64,000 nt of DNA, from the NCBI GenBank assembly GCA_020635715.1, contig JACJZG010000017.1:1-64000 (forward strand), written 5' to 3'. The translations under genes and the position numbers were made by a program. The notes beneath the pieces are model-generated. The model was given only the letters and a program-made list of their open reading frames with translations. It did no database searches and was not told where the DNA came from. Below, in pieces: positions 44,886 to 52,480 of this stretch (position 1 is its first letter; each line of letters begins with the position of its first letter). Origin of the DNA: Flavobacteriales bacterium. Its GTDB lineage: Bacteria > Bacteroidota > Bacteroidia > Flavobacteriales_F > PHOS-HE28.

Positions 44886-45473
44886 TTGTCAAAGAAGAAA
44901 TCGATCCAGCTGAAGGAGCTCGATGACGAGGCGCTCGTTGTTGAACTTCAGCGGCATATGGATCCCGAGCGTTTCGGGGTCCTCTATGATCGGTTCGTGG
45001 AGCGGGTGTACCACAAGTGCGTGAGCATGGCCGGGGATAAGGAAATAGCGAAGGACCTGGTCCACGACATCTTTCTGAAGACGTTCGCGAACCTGTCGAA
45101 GTTCGATCATCGCAGTAAGTTCGGTACATGGCTCTACCGGATCACCTACAACTATTGCCTGGATCACCTTCGGACGAGCCAGCGCAAGCTTGCGGTGGAT
45201 GTGGATGATGACCGGCTTGAAAGCATGGAGGACGATACCGACCGATACGAGGCAGAACTGCTTTCCTTGCGGGCGGACAAGCTGTCCGAGGTGCTTGCCG
45301 CATTGGACCCCGCCGACCGTGGGGTGCTGCTCATGAGGTACCAGGACGATCTCTCGGTGAAGGAAATGATGGAAGTGCTCGGTCTTGGAGAGAGTGCGGT
45401 GAAGATGCGCGTGATGCGTGCCAGGGAAAGAGCGCTGCGGATCTATGAAGAACTCATTCCAGAAGGGTCATGA
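44886..45473 (+). CDS. ECF-type RNA polymerase sigma factor
   Basis: 195 residues. The only start after the upstream in-frame TGA at 44838 that keeps the whole protein is TTG 44886. Sigma region 2 is at about 25-95 (YDRFVERVYHKCVSMAGD, DLVHDIFLKTFANLSKFD, FGTWLYRITYNYCLDHLR) and region 4 at about 130-190 (LDPADRGVLLMRYQDDLSVKEM, LGLGESAVKMRVMRARERA). An acidic linker (DVDDDRLESMEDDTDR) separates them. It directs polymerase to a stress or envelope regulon. It overlaps the next small gene by 4 nt, and two mechanosensitive channel genes follow, so an osmotic or envelope-stress operon is plausible. Confidence 0.9.
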   Translation: MSKKKSIQLKELDDEALVVELQRHMDPERFGVLYDRFVERVYHKCVSMAGDKEIAKDLVHDIFLKTFANLSKFDHRSKFGTWLYRITYNYCLDHLRTSQRKLAVDVDDDRLESMEDDTDRYEAELLSLRADKLSEVLAALDPADRGVLLMRYQDDLSVKEMMEVLGLGESAVKMRVMRARERALRIYEELIPEGS

Positions 45474-45697
45474 GCCAGGGTCCGTTCAAGATCATACGAC
45501 CTTCTGACGAACCACCTGCCGAGTTGCGCAAGGAGGTGATGGGCAGCGTGAAGCTCATGATGCTCATGATGCGCTTCATGCAACTGTTCATGGCGGATTA
45601 CGCGGGGACGATTTTCGAGAACTTCAGGATCGTCGGCCGCAGGAATGAGCGGGATGGAATGAAAGGCCAGAGCAGTCCGGAACCACCAAAGACCTGA
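45470..45697 (+). CDS. Small Met-rich protein coupled to the sigma factor
   Basis: 75 residues, starting at an ATG overlapping the sigma stop (ATGA). Residues about 24-45 are a Met-rich amphipathic helix (VMGSVKLMMLMMRFMQLFM), followed by a polar tail. No family recognised. In sigma operons the second gene is often an anti-sigma factor, but this one lacks a clear membrane span or zinc motif. The amphipathic helix could bind sigma or the membrane. The tail ends 4 bp before the next gene. Confidence 0.6.
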   Translation: MSQGPFKIIRPSDEPPAELRKEVMGSVKLMMLMMRFMQLFMADYAGTIFENFRIVGRRNERDGMKGQSSPEPPKT

Positions 45698-45701
45698 TAC
45701 C

Positions 45702-46535
45702 ATGGAACCATCAACGATCATCGAACGCATCTCCACATCATTCGATCAATACCTGGGTGGTCTGGTCGCCGCCCTGCCCGGCCTCGTCGCTGGCCTGGCG
45801 GTGCTACTGGTCGGCTATATCCTCTCCAAGGTGGTGCGTGCCGTTCTGAAGCGTACCGTGGCCCAACGCCTGGATGCCATTGCTGAACGCTCTGGCATGA
45901 GCACGGTACTTGAAAAGTTCGGTGGCTTGCGACTCTCGACCGTCACGCTGAAGATGATCCATTATCTGATCATGCTGGTGTTCGTTACCGCCGCTGCCGG
46001 GACGATGGGTTTGGATATGGTGGTGCGCGGATTGGAAGCCTTCTTCGCATACCTGCCGACGCTGCTTACAGCCTTGGCCATACTTGTTATCGGGATATGG
46101 CTGGCCGATAAGGTCTCCGCCGCCGTGCGGACCGTGATGGAAACGGCTGGCCTGAGCGCCGGGCGCGGCATCGCCCGTATGCTGGGCGGCCTGATCGTCG
46201 TTTTCGCAGCCATCACCGCCATGAACGTGGCAGGCATCGATACGGAATTGATCACGTCCAACATCCAGATCATCCTCATGGGACTACTGCTCGCGTTCGG
46301 CATTGCCTATGGCTTCGCCGCGCGCGATGTGATGTCGAACATCCTGAGCAGTTTCTACGGGAAGGACCGGTTCAGGCCCGGTATGCGCGTGCGTATCGGA
46401 ACGGACGAAGGTGTGATCGAACGGATCGACAGCATCTCCGTCACCCTGCGTGTCGCCGATCGCGAGGTATTGATACCAACCAGCAAGTTGATCACCGAGC
46501 GGATCGAGATCTTGGACACGTCGGGCACGGAGTGA
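45702..46535 (+). CDS. MscS-family mechanosensitive channel (first of two)
   Basis: 277 residues. Transmembrane helices at about 20-45, 88-105, 118-135 and 160-178, then a pore-lining helix with ILMGLLLAFGIAYGFAARD near 195-213. The beta domain follows (FRPGMRVRIGTDEGVIERID, VLIPTSKLI). The fold is MscS-like with a longer N-terminal membrane part; the pore helix lacks the densest Gly/Ala packing of E. coli MscS. It releases solutes on hypo-osmotic shock or carries a modulatory current. Fourth-codon-spaced after the small protein, so co-transcribed. Confidence 0.82.
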   Translation: MEPSTIIERISTSFDQYLGGLVAALPGLVAGLAVLLVGYILSKVVRAVLKRTVAQRLDAIAERSGMSTVLEKFGGLRLSTVTLKMIHYLIMLVFVTAAAGTMGLDMVVRGLEAFFAYLPTLLTALAILVIGIWLADKVSAAVRTVMETAGLSAGRGIARMLGGLIVVFAAITAMNVAGIDTELITSNIQIILMGLLLAFGIAYGFAARDVMSNILSSFYGKDRFRPGMRVRIGTDEGVIERIDSISVTLRVADREVLIPTSKLITERIEILDTSGTE

Positions 46536-46577
46536 TCGATGTTCTAAAGCCCCCGAACCGTACCAAAACACCCTGAC

Positions 46578-47414
46578 ATGAACGAACTGATACAACCGGT
46601 CGACCAACTCACCACCTGGAGCCAGAAAGGCATGGCCCTGATCATGGAGTACGGCCCCAAGGTGCTGATGGCCCTCATCGTCCTCTGGATCGGCAGCCTA
46701 TTGATCCGGATGCTCGCCTCCGTGCTGAACAAGGTGCTGGACCGGCGCGGTGTGGAGCCCACCTTGAAACGCTTCCTGCACAGCCTGGTCACCATCTCGC
46801 TGCGCATCCTGCTCTTCCTCACGGTGATCCAGATGATGGGCGTGGCGACCACGAGCTTCGTGGCCATCGTGGGTGCAGCGGGCCTGGCCGTGGGCCTCGC
46901 CTTGCAGGGGACCCTCGCCAACTTCGCCGGTGGCACCCTCATCCTGCTCTTCAAGCCCTACAAGGTGGGTGACCTGATCGAGGCGCAGGGCGTGCTGGGC
47001 ACGGTGAAGGAGATCCAGATCTTCACCACCCTCCTGCTTACGCCCGAGAACAAGACGGCCATCATCCCGAACGGTGCCATGGCCAACGGCAACATCGTGA
47101 ATTACAGCGCCGACGGCAGAATGCGTGTGGACCTGACCATGGGTGTGGGCTACGGGCAGCCCCTGGACAAGGTGCGCCAGGTGTTGGAACAGGTGATGCG
47201 CGACGACGCGTTGGTACTTTCGGAGCCCGCACCGAGCGTCACCGTGAACAAGTTGAACCTGGAAGGCATAGAGCTGGCGGTGCGCCCCTGGTGTGATCCG
47301 AAGGACTATTGGACCGTATACTTCGGGATCTTGGAGAAGGGGATCACCGCCGTGCAGGCGGCCGGCATCCAGGGCCCACGACCGAGCATGACCATCACCA
47401 ACCTGAACAACTGA
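46578..47414 (+). CDS. MscS-family mechanosensitive channel (second of two)
   Basis: 278 residues with a typical small MscS architecture. Three helices fill about residues 20-135, the last being the Gly/Ala-rich pore helix (GAAGLAVGLALQGTLANFAGG). The beta domain follows (KPYKVGDLIEAQGVLGTVKEIQIFTT, IIPNGAMANGNIVNYS), then the alpha-beta C-terminal domain. It matches E. coli MscS more closely than the preceding gene. It is 42 bp downstream of it and 8 bp before the DUF3078 gene, so all belong to the sigma-factor operon. Confidence 0.92.
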   Translation: MNELIQPVDQLTTWSQKGMALIMEYGPKVLMALIVLWIGSLLIRMLASVLNKVLDRRGVEPTLKRFLHSLVTISLRILLFLTVIQMMGVATTSFVAIVGAAGLAVGLALQGTLANFAGGTLILLFKPYKVGDLIEAQGVLGTVKEIQIFTTLLLTPENKTAIIPNGAMANGNIVNYSADGRMRVDLTMGVGYGQPLDKVRQVLEQVMRDDALVLSEPAPSVTVNKLNLEGIELAVRPWCDPKDYWTVYFGILEKGITAVQAAGIQGPRPSMTITNLNN

Positions 47415-47422
47415 CCATCGAA

Positions 47423-48376
47423 ATGAAACAGACCCTGCCCTTCCTGCTCTCCCTCACCATCGCGCTGCCGGCTATTGGGCAGAACGATGTGGACAAGGGC
47501 GCCCGAGACGCTTCCTCTGCCGCCATGCAAACGGGCGTGCCGGCCGATACCATCCCCGATGGCTGGACGCGCAGCGGCATCATCAACATCAACATGACCC
47601 AGGTGAACCTCACGAACTGGGCGGCGGGTGGTTTCAGCTCGGTCAGCGGTATCGCCATGTTCAACGGGGCGGCCAACTGGAAGAAGGGACGCAAGGCCTG
47701 GGACAACAGCCTGGTGCTGGCCTTCGGTGGTCAGCATGTGCACAACGGCACCGCTCCGCAGAAGACCGATGACCGCATCGAGCTCAACAGCAAGTATGGC
47801 TACGAGCTGAAGAAGAACCTATACCTCGCCGGGGTCTTCCAGTTCCGCACACAGTTCACCGAGGGCTTCAACGCCGATGGCCTGCGGATCTCCAACTTCA
47901 TGGCGCCGGCCTACGCCCTGCTCGGTGTGGGTCTCGACTACCGGCCCAATGACAATTTCACCGTGTTCTTCTCACCGGCCACGGCCCGCATGGTCATCGT
48001 GAACGACAAGAAGCTGTTCGAAGGACTGGGCCCGGACGATCGGGTCTACGGCGTGCAGAACGGCAACACCTCCGAACTGGAGATGGGTGGTTACCTCCGC
48101 CTCCAGTACAAGCGCGAACTGGCGAAGAACATCACCTTCCTCACGCGCGGCGACCTCTTCAGCAACTACCTGCGCAACCCGCAGAACATCGACGTGACCT
48201 GGGAAACGTTGTGGACCTTCAAGGTGAACGAGTGGTTCGCAGCCACGTTGAACACCCTCTTGATCTACGACCACGACACCCAGCTGCCGAAGGTGGACGA
48301 TGCCGGCATCCCATACACCGGGCCGGCCACGCAGTTCAAGCAAACCCTCGGGATCGGGCTCAGCTTCAAGCTCTGA
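47423..48376 (+). CDS. DUF3078 outer-membrane beta-barrel-like protein
   Basis: 317 residues from ATG 47423, with signal peptide MKQTLPFLLSLTIALPAIG. The body alternates aromatic and polar residues as expected for outer-membrane beta strands: LVLAFGGQHVHNG, KNLYLAGVFQFRTQF, NFMAPAYALLGVGLDY. It ends in LGIGLSFKL, a typical last strand with a terminal hydrophobic residue. This matches the DUF3078 family of Bacteroidota; function unknown. It is the last gene of the operon, followed by a hairpin terminator. Confidence 0.85.
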   Translation: MKQTLPFLLSLTIALPAIGQNDVDKGARDASSAAMQTGVPADTIPDGWTRSGIININMTQVNLTNWAAGGFSSVSGIAMFNGAANWKKGRKAWDNSLVLAFGGQHVHNGTAPQKTDDRIELNSKYGYELKKNLYLAGVFQFRTQFTEGFNADGLRISNFMAPAYALLGVGLDYRPNDNFTVFFSPATARMVIVNDKKLFEGLGPDDRVYGVQNGNTSELEMGGYLRLQYKRELAKNITFLTRGDLFSNYLRNPQNIDVTWETLWTFKVNEWFAATLNTLLIYDHDTQLPKVDDAGIPYTGPATQFKQTLGIGLSFKL

Positions 48377-48392
48377 TCACCTCTTACGCCGC

Positions 48393-48418
48393 AAAGGCCG
48401 TCCTCCGGGGCGGCCTTT
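48393..48418 (+). terminator. Rho-independent terminator after the sigma/MscS/DUF3078 operon
   Basis: AAAGGCCG (48393-48400) pairs with CGGCCTTT (48411-48418) around TCCTCCGGGG, followed by CTG. It is 17 bp past the stop. Confidence 0.8.
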
Positions 48419-48444
48419 CTGCGTTCCTGGTATCACACACACCA

Positions 48445-50415
48445 TCAACGCGGAAGGAAGCCGAGGTCCTTGACCGGGCGGAGCAGGGCATCGCGCACCG
48501 GATCATGGCGGCGCTTGTAAAGGCGGATGCGGTGCACGACCACCGCGCTCCGATCGCGGTCGTGCACGTAGGTCGAGATCCGCCCCTCGGGACCTACGCC
48601 GGACGCCCAGCTCGGGGAGAGCGCTGCGGTGATAAGCACAGCATCACCAGGTGTGGTCGCGGCCTTCGCCAGATAGGAGATGGTCGTATCGCCTTGGGCC
48701 CATTGCAGCACAAGTGCGGGTGGATGCGCGGTGTCCACAAGGGACAGCAGGATCTCGGCTTCGTAGAGGTCCTGCGGATCGTCCGCCGGGCCCAGGGGAT
48801 GATGCAGGCTGGGGCCATATTCACGACCCGCAAGGCCCCAGCCCGAGCGGCGGGTGGTAGGGTCATGCACCATGGGCAGGTCGTTGGAGAGGTCCACCAG
48901 CCCCACCCGGCGGCTCGGCGACAGTTCACCCAGCAGGTGCCTGTCCCGGATGTTCCCCGGTGAAGGGACCCGTTCCATCACGAATACCTGGCCTTCCACG
49001 TGGTCCTCGATCAGGCTGATGTAGGGGAACTGTGCCTGCACCTGGGCGATCCGCTCGTTGGCGCCTCCATTGGCCATGCCCAACACCACCCGCGCATAAG
49101 TGGGGTCGTGCAGCGATCGGTCGATGGCATCCGGCGCTTCCTCCGATGGCCAGTGAACGGCAGGGTGGTCGCTCAGCCCCTTCCGGCGTAGATGGAAGGT
49201 GACCTGTGGCCGTGGTGCATCGAAGAGGACGAGCGTTCCCGCATCACCAGGCTCGTGCAAGGCCTCATCCGCGATACGCACCATGGCGGCGTATGGCGAA
49301 TCGCGGAAGGTGAGGTGGTGTTGCCGGACCGTGTACAAGGTGACGGTGGCCAGGGAGGCCAGCACCGCGGTGGACAGCAGCGTGAAGGTGCGGCCGGCGT
49401 GGCGCATGCCGGCGAAGAGCCAGAAGAGCAGGTAGGGAAAGCTGAAGAGCAACAGGCTGTACTGCAGCACCGGTGAGCGCCAGATGCTGTAGGCATACCC
49501 GATCACCAGCGGTGCAAGGCCCCATGCGGGCAGCAGCCAGACCGCGGGGCTGGGCGTTGTTCTGCGCCCGAGGGACCGGATGAGGCCGTACACCACCAAC
49601 GCGCTCACGAGCAGCATGAGCGGGAGGGAGAAATGGAACACCCACGCGAGGTAGTCGCCGATCCAATCGTTATCGGGTGGAGGAAGCCAGTTGCCCAATC
49701 CGCCGTAGCCCAGTTGCTTGAGCAGGATGGGGATGTTGGCCGCGTAGCACAGCACCATGATCCCCATGGCGATGAGGAAGTTCTTCCGTTGCGCCGGTGA
49801 CTGCAGCACGAACACCGAGGCCACCATGATGCCGGCGAGGAGGAGGGCGAAGTGGTGCACGTAGCCGCTTGCGACAGCCGCGGCAATGGCGATGGCGAGG
49901 TTCCGGCGCCGGTGGAAGGCGAGGTGGCGCGTGAGCTGATCCGCCAGCACCGCCGTGGTGAAGAAGCCGATGGCGTACGGCCGTGCGATCTGTGCGTACA
50001 GCACCGTGTATTGCAGCGTGGCCAGCAGCGCGATGCTCACGAGCGCTGTACCGGCCGAGGTCCACGCCAGGGCGAAGCGGTACAGCGGGAACAGCGCCAA
50101 TACGGCCAGCAGTATAAAGGGGAACTTCACCGCCACTTCGGAGGTGCCGAAGAGCTTCGTCCATGCCCACTCGAAGACCTGCACCCCGGGTGGATGTGTG
50201 TCCAGTTCGATGACGCCTTTGCGCACCGTTCCGCCGAGCGTTGGGTGGATGCGCATCAGCGCGCTGAGCTCGTCGTGTGTGAAGGGCAGTTGCGCCAGGT
50301 TCCAGAAGCGCAGCACAGCTGCAAGGACAAGGAGCGCGAGGAAGCTCCAGCGTAACCACGGTTCGCCCGGGAACCAGCCATCACCATAACGGGCGATATG
50401 GCGGCGCCAGTCCAT
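48445..50415 (-). CDS. GT-C-type membrane glycosyltransferase-like protein
   Basis: 656 residues from ATG 50415. About ten to twelve membrane helices fill residues 20-410. The first loop holds LPFTHDELSALMRI, the acidic (DE) motif of GT-C enzymes such as ArnT and PMT that use lipid-phosphate sugars. The remaining 240 residues form a soluble domain with no recognised fold, probably periplasmic. Likely adds a sugar to a lipid or protein at the outer face of the inner membrane. It starts 2 bp past the smpB stop, so it is likely co-transcribed with smpB. Confidence 0.72.
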   Translation of the reverse strand: MDWRRHIARYGDGWFPGEPWLRWSFLALLVLAAVLRFWNLAQLPFTHDELSALMRIHPTLGGTVRKGVIELDTHPPGVQVFEWAWTKLFGTSEVAVKFPFILLAVLALFPLYRFALAWTSAGTALVSIALLATLQYTVLYAQIARPYAIGFFTTAVLADQLTRHLAFHRRRNLAIAIAAAVASGYVHHFALLLAGIMVASVFVLQSPAQRKNFLIAMGIMVLCYAANIPILLKQLGYGGLGNWLPPPDNDWIGDYLAWVFHFSLPLMLLVSALVVYGLIRSLGRRTTPSPAVWLLPAWGLAPLVIGYAYSIWRSPVLQYSLLLFSFPYLLFWLFAGMRHAGRTFTLLSTAVLASLATVTLYTVRQHHLTFRDSPYAAMVRIADEALHEPGDAGTLVLFDAPRPQVTFHLRRKGLSDHPAVHWPSEEAPDAIDRSLHDPTYARVVLGMANGGANERIAQVQAQFPYISLIEDHVEGQVFVMERVPSPGNIRDRHLLGELSPSRRVGLVDLSNDLPMVHDPTTRRSGWGLAGREYGPSLHHPLGPADDPQDLYEAEILLSLVDTAHPPALVLQWAQGDTTISYLAKAATTPGDAVLITAALSPSWASGVGPEGRISTYVHDRDRSAVVVHRIRLYKRRHDPVRDALLRPVKDLGFLPR

Positions 50416-50417
50416 GG

Positions 50418-50861
50418 TCAGTCCAGCCGGTCCAGGTCGCGTTGCACGTCCTTCGCCTTCAGGCTCTCGCGCTTGTCGAAGGACTTCTTCCCCTTGGCCA
50501 GCGCGATCTCCAGCTTCGCGAAGCCCTTGTCGTTGATGAAGAGCCGCACGGGAATGATCGTGATGCCCGCGTCGCGCAGCTTGCGGCGCAGCTTGTCCAG
50601 CTCCTTCTGGTGCAGCAGCAACTTGCGGTCGCGTTTTGGCTCGTGCACGTAGTGCGGGTTCGTGCCCCAGGGTGCGATCTGCATGCCGCGCACCAGCAGG
50701 TCGTTGCCGGCGAAGGTGCAGAAGGCCTCGTTGATGCTCGCGCCGTGGTTGCGGATGCTCTTGATCTCGGAGCCCATCAGCACCATGCCGCATTCGAAGG
50801 TGTCGAGCAGGTTGTACTCGTAGCCCGCCTTGCGGTTCTTCACATCAATGGTCGCGGACAT
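50418..50861 (-). CDS. smpB: SsrA-binding protein SmpB
   Basis: 147 residues. It begins KNRKAGYEYNLLDTFECGMVL, where SmpB usually has NRKA.HDY.I...EAG..L. GSEIKSIRNHGASINEAF, WGTNPHYVHEPKRDRKLLL, the helix-rich middle and the Lys-rich tail GKKSFDKRESLKAKD complete the family signature. It brings tmRNA to stalled ribosomes for trans-translation. tmRNA itself is not in the window. It is followed by the GT-C gene 2 bp away. Confidence 0.96.
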   Translation of the reverse strand: MSATIDVKNRKAGYEYNLLDTFECGMVLMGSEIKSIRNHGASINEAFCTFAGNDLLVRGMQIAPWGTNPHYVHEPKRDRKLLLHQKELDKLRRKLRDAGITIIPVRLFINDKGFAKLEIALAKGKKSFDKRESLKAKDVQRDLDRLD

Positions 50862-50892
50862 GGGAGCGCGAAGCTACGGGTGATGCCGTGGC

Positions 50893-51714
50893 TCAGCCCA
50901 GCGCCACGTCCAGGACCATCATCACGATGAATCCGCCGATGAAGCCCAGGGTGGCGATGTCGGTGTACTTGTCCTGCTGGGTCTCCGGGATCACCTCCTC
51001 CACCACCACGTAGATCATGGCTCCCGCGGCGAAGGCGAGCGCGTAGGGGAGGAAGCTCTGCATGTGGATCACGGCCACCGCACCGATCACCCCGGCGATC
51101 GGTTCGACGATGGCGCTGAGCTGGCCGTACCAGAAGCTGCGTGTGCGGCTGAGTCCCTGCCGCCGCAAGGGCATGCTCACGGCGAAACCCTCCGGGAAGT
51201 TCTGCAGGCCGATGCCGATGGCCAGCGCCACGGCACCACCGATGCTCGCCTCGGGCATGCCAGCGGCCACGCCCCCGAACAGCACGCCCACGGCCAATCC
51301 CTCAGGGATGTTGTGCAATGTGATGGCGAGGACCAACAAGGTGGTCTTATGCCATTTGGTCTCGATGCCTTCAGACCTTGACCTGTCGAAGTTCAGGTGG
51401 AGGTGTGGCAGCAGCTTGTCCATGCCGAAGAGGAACAGCGCCCCGACGGCGAATCCCACGGCTGGCGCGAGCCAAGGCAGGTTCCCCATGCGTTCGCTCA
51501 TCTCGATGCTCGGTGCGAGCAGGCTCCAGAAACTAGCCGCCACCATCACGCCCCCTGTGAACCCGAGCATGCCATCGAGCCATTTCCGTGAGGCGTGGCC
51601 GAAGAAGAAGACGAGGCTGGCGCCCGCAGCGGTGACCAGCCAGGTGAAGGTGGTGGCGAGGAAGGCTCCCAGGACCGGGTCGATCGACCCAAAGAAATCA
51701 AGTACCTCGTTCAT
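50893..51714 (-). CDS. ZIP-family divalent metal transporter
   Basis: 273 residues with about eight transmembrane helices. Metal-site motifs are TLHNIPEGLAVG (about 128-139) in helix 4 and LQNFPEGFAVS (about 169-179) in helix 5. A His-rich loop with HLHLNFD lies before helix 4. ZIP proteins import zinc, iron or manganese into the cytoplasm. The gene follows a DtxR-type regulator gene by 3 bp on the same strand, so uptake is probably under metal control. Substrate not determined by sequence. Confidence 0.9.
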   Translation of the reverse strand: MNEVLDFFGSIDPVLGAFLATTFTWLVTAAGASLVFFFGHASRKWLDGMLGFTGGVMVAASFWSLLAPSIEMSERMGNLPWLAPAVGFAVGALFLFGMDKLLPHLHLNFDRSRSEGIETKWHKTTLLVLAITLHNIPEGLAVGVLFGGVAAGMPEASIGGAVALAIGIGLQNFPEGFAVSMPLRRQGLSRTRSFWYGQLSAIVEPIAGVIGAVAVIHMQSFLPYALAFAAGAMIYVVVEEVIPETQQDKYTDIATLGFIGGFIVMMVLDVALG

Positions 51715-51717
51715 GGA

Positions 51718-52374
51718 TCAGATGGTCTCCACCTGCAGGTGATGGCACACGTCGTGGCTCAGGCTGAACGCCGCGCCGTTCTTCGGCTTGATGTCGAGGC
51801 TGCCGTCGAAGGCATGCACCTCCATCACCGTGAGCTGCGAGCCGATGCGCAGGCCCTTCGAATCGAGCAGGCGGAGCAGGCCGTCGGTGGTCTCGCTCAC
51901 CGCCGCGATGCGCACCGTGGAACCGGCACGGCACATGGACAAGCGCTCCGTGTTGCGCGTTCGGATCCTTCCCTGCCTGTCGGGGATCGGATCACCGTGC
52001 GGGTCGAAGCCCGGGTTGCCGAGGTGATTGTCCAGCCGGTCGATGAGCTTGGTGCTCGCCACATGCTCCAGTTGCTCGGCCACCTCGTGCACCTCATCCC
52101 AACCGAAGCCGAGCTGTTGCACCAGGAAGGTCTCCCACAATCGATGTCGCCGCACGAGCTGCAGCGCGTGGCCGCGACCCTTGGCCGTGAGCTTCACGCC
52201 GTGGTAGGGCTGGTGCTTCAGCAGGCCCTTCTCCGCCAGCTTCTTCAGCATGTCCGTCACGCTGCTCGCCTTGGTATGGAGCCGTTGGGCGATGTCCTTG
52301 GTCTGGGCGTTGTCCCCTTCCTGTAACAAGGAATAGACGGCCTTCAGGTGGTCCTCTTCGCTTCGGGTGAGCAT
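51718..52374 (-). CDS. DtxR/MntR-type metal-dependent regulator
   Basis: 218 residues. Winged HTH at residues 1-60 (EEDHLKAVYSLLQEGDNAQTKDIAQRLHTKASSVTDMLKKL), dimerisation and metal-binding domain at about 65-140 with H77, E81, E96, H98 and E99-like positions (RRHRLWETFLVQQLGFGWDEVHEVAEQLEHV), and an FeoA-like SH3 domain at about 150-218. Such repressors bind Mn or Fe and close metal-uptake genes. A perfect TTAGGC..GCCTAA operator lies 30 bp upstream, so autoregulation is likely. Neighbour: the ZIP transporter gene 3 bp downstream. Confidence 0.92.
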   Translation of the reverse strand: MLTRSEEDHLKAVYSLLQEGDNAQTKDIAQRLHTKASSVTDMLKKLAEKGLLKHQPYHGVKLTAKGRGHALQLVRRHRLWETFLVQQLGFGWDEVHEVAEQLEHVASTKLIDRLDNHLGNPGFDPHGDPIPDRQGRIRTRNTERLSMCRAGSTVRIAAVSETTDGLLRLLDSKGLRIGSQLTVMEVHAFDGSLDIKPKNGAAFSLSHDVCHHLQVETI

Positions 52375-52403
52375 GGAATGATAGGCGAAGGTAAGGACAA
52401 TTA

Positions 52404-52417
52404 TTAGGCAAGCCTAA
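52404..52417. promoter_or_regulatory. DtxR-family operator TTAGGC-AA-GCCTAA
   Basis: A perfect inverted repeat with 2-nt centre, 30 bp upstream of the regulator start at 52374 and 49 bp upstream of the pyrD tss box. TTAGGN..NCCTAA is the standard DtxR/IdeR/SirR operator form. It can control the regulator-ZIP pair. Confidence 0.8.
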
Positions 52418-52465
52418 ACCTTGGGTCATTCGCCGCTCGTGCCGGTCGGTGGGGCGGGGGGCGCC

Positions 52466-52473
52466 TACCTTTG
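52466..52473 (+). promoter_or_regulatory. TAnnTTTG promoter core of pyrD, nearly leaderless
   Basis: TACCTTTG with 7 bases to the ATG at 52481. No obvious TTG -33 box at the right distance. Confidence 0.5.
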
Positions 52474-52480
52474 CGTGCAC

